Under the pieces are notes generated by a model. It was not told the DNA's origin and searched no databases. It saw only the letters and a program-made list of their open reading frames with translations. Position numbers and translations under genes: made by a program. A stretch of DNA of 11,970 bases from Nitrospirota bacterium (lineage in GTDB: Bacteria > UBA2233): the NCBI GenBank assembly GCA_011620345.1, contig WOZJ01000040.1:1-11970 (forward strand). Direction: 5' to 3'. Below, in pieces: positions 7,201 through 11,970 of the stretch; the first letter of the stretch is position 1, and each line of letters begins with the position of its first letter.

Positions 7201-7232
7201 GCGCGGAGGGGGCGTTTTCAGCCCCTCCGCGC
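7201..7232. terminator. GC-rich hairpin between convergent genes, probable terminator
   Basis: GCGCGGAGGGG (7201-7211) pairs perfectly with CCCCTCCGCGC (7222-7232) around a 10-nt loop, an 11-bp stem. It starts 14 nt after the stop of the small Gly/Met-rich gene and lies beyond the end of tRNA-Sec on the other strand, so it could end transcription from both sides. Neither side carries a run of T: on the plus strand the hairpin is followed by a C/T-rich tract ending in TTT. This makes it an imperfect Rho-independent terminator, or a stem protecting the mRNA 3' end. Confidence 0.6.
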
Positions 7233-7259
7233 CCTCTCCCCCCTCCCTTTAGATGCCAT

Positions 7260-7275
7260 AAAAAGCCTTTGCTTT
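7260..7275 (-). terminator. Weak hairpin with T-run downstream of tRNA-Sec
   Basis: On the minus strand, 8 nt beyond the tRNA CCA end, AAAGC pairs with GCTTT around a 4-nt loop and continues into a run of five T. The stem is only 5 bp and AT-rich, so as an intrinsic terminator it is weak; the GC hairpin at 7201-7232 may do most of the work for the sel transcript. Confidence 0.3.
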
Positions 7276-7283
7276 GGAAAATT

Positions 7284-7376
7284 TGGCGGAAGCGTGTGGG
7301 AATCGAACCCACCGTACCTTTATGGGGTACCGCTGGATTTGAAGTCCAGGCAGGCCACCAGGCCCGATCCGCTTCC
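7284..7376 (-). tRNA. selC: tRNA-Sec (UCA anticodon)
   Basis: This is the selenocysteine tRNA, charged with serine by SerRS, converted to Sec by SelA and carried by SelB to UGA. Reading the minus strand: the acceptor begins GGAAGCG and closes with CGCTTCC, discriminator G and an encoded CCA (7284-7286). The D-stem has 6 bp (CGGGCC/GGCCTG, one G-U) with a 4-nt TGGT loop, a feature specific to tRNA-Sec. The anticodon arm is CTGGA-CTTCAAA-TCCAG, with TCA at 7340-7342, and its loop matches the E. coli selC arm. A long variable arm (GTACC/GGTAC) and a T-arm GTGGG-TTCGATT-CCCAC follow. Seven acceptor pairs are canonical; the eighth expected in bacterial tRNA-Sec would be G-A. It lies 74 nt downstream of selB on the same strand. 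Confidence 0.97.
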
Positions 7377-7400
7377 AGAACGAATGGCGAACTCCACTTT

Positions 7401-7429
7401 AGTCTAGGCGATGGCTCAAGTCCGATCAA
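7401..7429 (-). promoter_or_regulatory. Candidate promoter for selC
   Basis: On the minus strand in the selB-selC gap, TTGATC (7424-7429) and TAGACT (7401-7406) are separated by exactly 17 bp. Each matches four of six consensus bases. The start point would lie about 17 nt before the mature tRNA 5' end. This would let tRNA-Sec be made independently of the sel mRNA, though read-through from selB remains possible. Confidence 0.45.
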
Positions 7430-7450
7430 GCCCCGCATTTGGTTGGGGCC

Positions 7451-9373
7451 TCAGGCTTCCGCGAGCGTTCGTGCATCCCCGACGCGCCGGGTAAACCGAA
7501 CCCGGTCGAAGTACTCCAGAAGCGGAATGACGACCTTACGGCTCGAACCCAGCGCGTCGCGCAACTCACCAACACCCACAGGCCCTTTTTGCCGGATGAG
7601 TTCTTGTATCCTCGTTTTTGCCCGCTCGAGCGTCTCTTTTGGAAGAATGAGGTCTTCTTTTAGCCGGATGAACTCTCCTTGCTCGAGCAAATAGGCGAGC
7701 AGCTCGAACGCTTCGTCCCGGTTCAAGCCGAGACCCTCAAGGGCTTCCTCCCAGCTTGGAGGCTGGAATTGAGCCTTCAAAAGCCGCTCGATCGCAACCT
7801 CGCCCGCCTTGGCAAGCTTGTCCGGAAGCGCGGGCGAAAACCCCTCGAGGGCAACGAACTCGCCTTTGAGTCGGACGGTTCCCCCGCTCTCGAGCGCTTC
7901 GAGCAAAATCCCAAACCCCCTCGGTTCGATTCCCTTTCCGAGCTTTTCCCGAATCAGCTCCCTGGAGATTCCGGCCCTTGCGGGGTGGGCCTTGTGGAAT
8001 GGCGTAAGGAGCTCCACGACCCCTCTTCGGAGCCAATCGAGCGCCGCTCCTCCTACCCACAAGCGCTTGCCATCGAGGCTGAAAGCGAGCGCTTTACCCG
8101 TTTGCTCGAGGCCTTTTAGGGACAAAAGAGCTTGAGGAAGCTGCTCTTGGGGTAGAGCAAGCCTTTGTACGAGTGCCTCTTCGCTCAACAGCTCAAGGTT
8201 CCCCAGGGCGTCCTCGATCAAGTCTTCCAAGGTGCCTTCGAGCTTTTTCCTCAGGCTTTTGGCAAGCTCGGCCTTCTTGGTGCGCGTTTGAGCCCCGGCA
8301 AGCTGGACGACCTCGCCGCCCCCGATCGTCACCATGGGGGAGTACGACCGGATCACGAACCTATCCTTAGGGGCGGCCACGACGGGTGATTCAAGCAAAA
8401 TTCTGGCCAGCCCGCTTTTGCCGGGTTCGAGCGTTTGGTCTTCCAAAAGAACTGCCCTTCCTAGCACCTCGGCCGTGCCCAGGTAAAAGTGTACCCTCTG
8501 GCGTTGTTTGAGCGGCTTGGCTTCTGCAAGAAGGTCGATCGCCACATCAAGCCTTAGGACCGCGTCAAAAGAGCCCGGTGTTACGAGCACGTCTCCCCTT
8601 TTGAGTTCTTCTGTACCGACCCCTGTTAAATTGACGGCCACCCTCTGTCCTGCAAGCGCCCTCTCAACCTTTTGGTCGTGAACCTCTAGGCCTCTTATGC
8701 GCGCCTTGATTCCCTTTGGAAGGATCACGAGCTCGATTCCAGGCTTAAGTGTTCCAGACCAAAGCGTCCCCGTAACGACCGTTCCAAAGCCCTTAAGCGT
8801 GAACACCCTGTCAATCGGCAAGCGGACGGGGCCGCCCTCGGGCTTGGGCGTCGTTTTGGAAGCGAGCGTATCGAGCGCTTCAAGGAGCTCGTCCAGTCCC
8901 TCTCGGGTCTTGGCCGATACGGCGAGGATGGGTGCGTCTTGAAGGAAGGTTCTTTTCAGCGCGCCTCGTAGGTCGTCTTTGACCATACTCAGCCATTCAT
9001 CATCCACAAGGTCTTTCTTTGTAAGGACAACCAGGCCTTTTTGTGTATGCAAGAGGTCTAAAATCGCCAAATGCTCGAGCGTCTGGGGCATGACGCCTTC
9101 GTCCGCCGCGACGACGAGCACGCCTAAGTCCATGCCGGCGGCGCCAGCCAGCATCTGCCGGATGAAGCGCTCGTGGCCGGGCACGTCCACAAGCCCCAGT
9201 ATTTTGCCGGAAGGAAGCTTAAGCGGAGCAAACCCAAGCTCGATCGAGATGCCCCGCTCCTTTTCTTCCTTTAGCCTGTCCGTGTCGATGCCCGTCAGCG
9301 CCTGGACGAGCCAGGTCTTGCCGTGATCGATATGGCCCGCAGTCCCGACGATGACGTAGTCCTCAGCCCCCAT
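7451..9373 (-). CDS. selB: SelB, selenocysteine-specific translation elongation factor
   Basis: SelB is the EF-Tu-like GTPase that binds Sec-tRNA(Sec) and the SECIS hairpin and delivers Sec at UGA. The 640-residue protein starts MGAEDYVIVGTAGHIDHGKT, with the P-loop at residues 13-20; TDRLKEEKERGISIELGFA is the SelB-type switch I, DVPGHERF the G3 motif and TKKD the G4 motif. Beta-barrel domains follow (about 175-345), and the last 280 or so residues have the helical pattern of the C-terminal winged-helix array that reads SECIS, ending TRRVGDARTL. E. coli SelB is 614 residues. I chose ATG 9371-9373 because AAGGAG lies 8 nt upstream and the GTPase fold starts at once; an earlier in-frame ATG (9401-9403) adds ten non-conserved residues. 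The start overlaps the selA stop by 11 nt, so the two are translationally coupled. Confidence 0.97.
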   Translation of the reverse strand: MGAEDYVIVGTAGHIDHGKTWLVQALTGIDTDRLKEEKERGISIELGFAPLKLPSGKILGLVDVPGHERFIRQMLAGAAGMDLGVLVVAADEGVMPQTLEHLAILDLLHTQKGLVVLTKKDLVDDEWLSMVKDDLRGALKRTFLQDAPILAVSAKTREGLDELLEALDTLASKTTPKPEGGPVRLPIDRVFTLKGFGTVVTGTLWSGTLKPGIELVILPKGIKARIRGLEVHDQKVERALAGQRVAVNLTGVGTEELKRGDVLVTPGSFDAVLRLDVAIDLLAEAKPLKQRQRVHFYLGTAEVLGRAVLLEDQTLEPGKSGLARILLESPVVAAPKDRFVIRSYSPMVTIGGGEVVQLAGAQTRTKKAELAKSLRKKLEGTLEDLIEDALGNLELLSEEALVQRLALPQEQLPQALLSLKGLEQTGKALAFSLDGKRLWVGGAALDWLRRGVVELLTPFHKAHPARAGISRELIREKLGKGIEPRGFGILLEALESGGTVRLKGEFVALEGFSPALPDKLAKAGEVAIERLLKAQFQPPSWEEALEGLGLNRDEAFELLAYLLEQGEFIRLKEDLILPKETLERAKTRIQELIRQKGPVGVGELRDALGSSRKVVIPLLEYFDRVRFTRRVGDARTLAEA

Positions 9374-10784
9374 TCTCGCTTCTCCTTCCCAAAACATCGG
9401 CAAGGGCGCTGTAAACGAGGTCTTCTTCTTGGGGCAGGATTGTCCGCACGTCCAAAAGCACTCTTCCCTCTCGCTCTACACCCACGACGGGGGGGTTGGC
9501 CGTACGCAGCGCGGCTCCGAGCTCCTCGGCCTTCATACCAGCTACCTGAAGCCCTATGGCGTAGGAGGGCAGGGAGGCTTGGGGTAGCGCTCCGCCACCC
9601 ACTTTGCCTTCAAGCGGTACTACGTGAATTTCCACGGCGTCGCCTAGCGTTTGCTTGAGGCTCGAGGCAAGCCTCGAGGCCCTAGCTTCGAGCTCCTTCG
9701 GCTTTTGGGAGAGCATCGAAAGGGCTGGGATTTCCCGTATCGCCTTTTGGGGTTCAAGGTAGGACAGAAGCGTGGCTTCGAGCGCTCCAAGAATGAGCTT
9801 GTCCACACGAAGCGCCCGCATAAGCGGGTGCTTGGCCATGGCCTCGATCATCGCCCGCTTCCCGGCTGCAATGCCGGCCTGAGGCCCTCCAAGGAGCTTA
9901 TCTCCGCTGAAGCACACCACGTCCGCCCCGGCCGCCACGATTTCTTGAACGGTCGGCTCGCTTGGAAGGCCTTTGGGGCCAAGCGGAACGAGGCATCCGC
10001 TTCCCAAATCCACGAGCATCAAAAGCCCTCTTTCGTGGGCAAGGGCTGCGAGCTCCTGGGTGGGTACGCTATGGTGAAAGCCAACAATCCGGAAGTTCGA
10101 GGGGTGTACCTCGAGTAGCGCCGCCGTCTCGGGGCCGATCGCGCGTTCGTAGTCTTTTAGGTAGGTTTTGTTCGTCGTGCCGACTTCGACGAGCTTGACG
10201 CCCGCCTGGGCCATGACTTCGGGGATACGGAAAGACCCGCCGATCTCGACGAGCTCGCCCCTCGATATGACCGCTTCTTTGCCGCTGGCTAGGCCAGAGA
10301 GCATCAAAAGGACGGCGGCCGCGTTGTTGTTCACGACAAGCGCCGCTTGGGCGCCCGTAAGGCTTGTCAAGAGAGGTTGGATATGGCTTACGCGCTTGCC
10401 GCGCTTTCCAGATTCAAGTTCGAACTCCAGGTTGCAGTATCCTTGGGCAAGCTCGAAAACCCTTTTGGCCGCGTGCGATGGGAGCGGTGCCCTGCCAAGG
10501 TTTGTGTGCAAAACGACCCCGGTGGCGTTGATGACGCGCTTAAGGTGAAACCCGCTTGCTTCAAGCCTTTGCTCGACCTCTTCGACGAGGCCTTCTAGAT
10601 CGGCCTGGCGGTCCACGCTGTCCGAGCCTAAGTTTTCCCTCAGGCTTTGGAGCGTATCCCGGATGGCCGCGAGCACTAAGGGCCTTGGGTAGCGCTCGAG
10701 CATCGTTTGGACAGCATCGTGCTCCAAAAGCCGGTCGGTCTTGGGGATGTGCCGGGAAAGGCCCGGGTCTGGCGTTTCTCTCAT
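9363..10784 (-). CDS. selA: SelA, L-seryl-tRNA(Sec) selenium transferase
   Basis: SelA is a pyridoxal-phosphate enzyme, a homodecamer in E. coli, that converts Ser-tRNA(Sec) to Sec-tRNA(Sec) using selenophosphate. The 473-residue length matches the family. The N-terminal tRNA-binding part (IPKTDRLLEHDAVQTML) precedes the core signature RVINATGVVLHTNLGRAPL. The PLP lysine is K296 in CFSGDKLLGGPQAGI, nearly the same position as K295 of E. coli. GTTNKTYLKDY and LLEVHPSNFRIVGF are further family motifs. I chose ATG 10782-10784, which overlaps the selD stop as ATGA; longer in-frame extensions run into selD and are not conserved. No strong ribosome site is close (AAAGGAA lies about 15 nt upstream), consistent with coupling to selD translation. 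Confidence 0.97.
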   Translation of the reverse strand: MRETPDPGLSRHIPKTDRLLEHDAVQTMLERYPRPLVLAAIRDTLQSLRENLGSDSVDRQADLEGLVEEVEQRLEASGFHLKRVINATGVVLHTNLGRAPLPSHAAKRVFELAQGYCNLEFELESGKRGKRVSHIQPLLTSLTGAQAALVVNNNAAAVLLMLSGLASGKEAVISRGELVEIGGSFRIPEVMAQAGVKLVEVGTTNKTYLKDYERAIGPETAALLEVHPSNFRIVGFHHSVPTQELAALAHERGLLMLVDLGSGCLVPLGPKGLPSEPTVQEIVAAGADVVCFSGDKLLGGPQAGIAAGKRAMIEAMAKHPLMRALRVDKLILGALEATLLSYLEPQKAIREIPALSMLSQKPKELEARASRLASSLKQTLGDAVEIHVVPLEGKVGGGALPQASLPSYAIGLQVAGMKAEELGAALRTANPPVVGVEREGRVLLDVRTILPQEEDLVYSALADVLGRRSENGG

Positions 10785-11845
10785 GCAACCACCAAGGTTC
10801 CTTTGGGGGCTTCTAGCACTTTCCCGATAAGCCTGGCACTCAAAACCCCCGCTTGATGAAGACCGGAAAGCAGGGCCTCTGCACGGTCTTCGGGCACGCT
10901 GATCAAAAGCCCGCCCGAGGTCTGGGGGTCGGCAAGCAGCCACTTGAGGGGTTCTGGCACTCGGGGCGAAAGGCTCACGGAGCCCTCCTTGAAAGCAAGG
11001 TTCCTCTTTGCCCCTCCTGGATACACGCCTTCTTCTGCAAACTTAAGCGCGAGCGGATCGATCGGGACAGCGTTCGCCTCTATCTTTAAGCAAACCCCCG
11101 AACCCGTCGCCATTTCCAGCGCATGGCCCAAAAGGCCAAAGCCCGTGATGTCCGTGCAGGAGTTCACGCCTATTTTTAGCATGCAGTCTTTCGCCTTGAC
11201 GTTGAGCGCAAGCATGCTCTCAAGCATGGCCTGCATGTCGGCTTCTTTAATCAGCCCGAGCCTGAGGGCCGTGGTGAGAATCCCGCTGCCCAGCGGCTTT
11301 GTTAGGATCACCCTGTCTTTTGGCCTTGCTGCCTTGTTTGTCAGGGTCTTTGCTGGATGAGCCGTGCCGATCACGCAAAGCCCGTACTTCGGCACGCCGT
11401 CTTCGATCGTATGGCCGCCCACCAGCAGCGCTCCCGCCTCTTTAACTTTATCGAACCCGCCTTTCAGAATCGCCTCGAGCACTTCGGTTCCAAGATCCTT
11501 GCAAGGAAACGCCACGACGTTGAGCGCAAGGATGGGATCGCCCCCCATCGCGTAGACATCCGACAGCGCGTTGGCCGCCGTAACCTGGCCGAAGAGGTAT
11601 GGGTCGTCCAAAAGCGGCGGAAAAAAGTCCACCGTGGCGATCAGCGCAAGGTCTTCCCTTAGGCGGTAGACCGCCGCGTCATCGCTCGTTTCCATCCCCA
11701 CGAGCAGTCTAGGATCGATCGGCTTGGGGAAGTGCTCCAGGATGCGGGCCAGGACCCCCGGCCCCACCTTGGAAGCTCAACCCCCGCCGGGTGCGAGCGT
11801 GCTCAGGCGCACTTTCTGACCATCCGTTGGAGTTGTAGGTTTCAT
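10781..11845 (-). CDS. selD: SelD, selenide water dikinase (selenocysteine-containing)
   Basis: SelD makes selenophosphate from selenide and ATP, the selenium donor for SelA. The full protein is 354 residues with Sec at residue 23, encoded by in-frame TGA at 11777-11779. The N-terminus reads VRLSTLAPGGG-Sec-ASK, aligning with the catalytic Cys/Sec loop of SelD (C17 and K20 in E. coli; here Sec23 and K26). Downstream are LLVGMETSDDAAVYRL, the metal/ATP motif, VDFFPPLLDDPYLFGQVTAANALSD, GGHTIEDG, TDITGFGLLGHALEM and DPQTSGGLL, which cover both AIRS domains. An in-frame TGA at 11849-11851 bounds the start, so ATG 11843-11845 is the only sensible one. If TGA is read as stop, only an internal GTG at 11767 remains, giving 328 residues without the catalytic loop. 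The ribosome site is weak (GGA, 6 nt upstream) and an out-of-frame ATG lies 7 nt upstream. It heads the selD-selA-selB order. Confidence 0.95.
11746..11779 (-). promoter_or_regulatory. Sec UGA codon and bacterial SECIS hairpin in selD
   Basis: Starting 13 nt after the UGA (11777-11779), the mRNA can form a hairpin at 11764-11746: GGGCC pairs with GGCCC, and GGG can pair further with CCU, leaving a GGU apical triloop. The apex therefore carries GGUC, like the E. coli fdhF SECIS loop bound by SelB. The loop G-U sits 22-23 nt past UGA, within the range known for bacterial SECIS elements. The stem is stable and encodes part of KVGPGVLAR. Confidence 0.7.
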
Positions 11846-11861
11846 CGTTCATCCGGGATAA

Positions 11862-11890
11862 ATTGTATACTGCTACTCTCCATACAATAC
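11862..11890 (-). promoter_or_regulatory. Candidate selD promoter overlapped by an inverted repeat
   Basis: On the minus strand GTATTG (11885-11890) and TACAAT (11862-11867) are spaced 17 bp and would start transcription about 10 nt before the selD ATG. The same stretch holds a perfect 7-bp inverted repeat, ATTGTAT (11862-11868) and ATACAAT (11882-11888), with centres 20 bp apart, about two helical turns. One arm covers the -10 box and the other most of the -35 box, as expected for a repressor operator. The -35 match is weak, and AT-rich 7-bp arms can arise by chance. Confidence 0.4.
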
Positions 11891-11970
11891 CACAGACTTA
11901 GGTTGAAGGCTAGCTGCCGATGTAATACCTTGCGTCCCATTCGTCCCTTTATGCCTTCCTTTCAATAGGC

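Noticed and set aside
7064-7438. Open frame of 124 codons on the minus strand across tRNA-Sec
   Set aside because: It passes through a well-folded tRNA gene and the antisense of the small Gly/Met gene; the translation is low complexity.
7451-7453. TGA at the end of selB as a possible Sec codon
   Set aside because: The protein already ends with the normal SelB C-terminus (TRRVGDARTL), and the following frame shows nothing like a continuing domain.
10785-10943. A 53-residue N-terminal extension of SelA
   Set aside because: It lies inside selD, is not conserved in SelA, and the ATGA overlap at 10781-10784 gives a natural start.
11732-11968. Open frame of 78 codons on the plus strand at the right edge
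   Set aside because: It is antisense to the N-terminus and promoter region of selD, with no ribosome site or recognisable product.

Overview
The window is bacterial, moderately GC-rich and densely coded. The strongest signal is a complete selenocysteine (Sec) module on the minus strand in transcription order selD, selA, selB, selC (tRNA-Sec). A maturation gene for [NiFe] hydrogenase (hypB) lies at the left edge. Together they suggest an anaerobic or microaerobic, hydrogen-using bacterium that makes selenoproteins. I cannot assign a phylum from the sequence alone.

Layout. Positions 22-771 (minus) hold hypB, whose downstream partners would lie off the left edge. A 77-bp divergent gap separates it from an exported M28-family zinc peptidase (849-2447, plus, TTG start, twin-arginine-like leader). 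After a 120-bp gap with a perfect TATAAT hexamer comes a tight plus-strand operon: pcm (2568-3209), a GAF-domain PTS enzyme I of the PtsP type (3206-5545), a secreted protein with an NPCBM-like C-terminal domain (5548-6198) and an FMN nitroreductase (6209-6967). A 57-residue Gly/Met-rich protein with an ideal ribosome binding site follows (7013-7186). Convergent terminator-like structures fill 7187-7283.

The Sec module runs from about 11855 down to 7284. SelD makes selenophosphate, SelA converts Ser-tRNA(Sec) to Sec-tRNA(Sec), and SelB delivers it to UGA codons followed by a SECIS hairpin. The tRNA gene lies 74 nt past selB and has its own promoter-like hexamers. selD is itself a selenoprotein gene. 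Its active-site codon is an in-frame UGA at 11777-11779 with a fitting hairpin just downstream, so conventional gene calling would cut the protein to an internal GTG at 11767 and lose 26 residues including the catalytic one. The true start is ATG at 11843-11845.

The main finding is therefore a Sec-containing SelD inside a self-sufficient sel cluster. The most uncharacterised item is the small Gly/Met-rich protein. I found no mobile elements, CRISPR arrays, rRNA or phage genes. In the last 80 bases (11891-11970) I could not support any gene.
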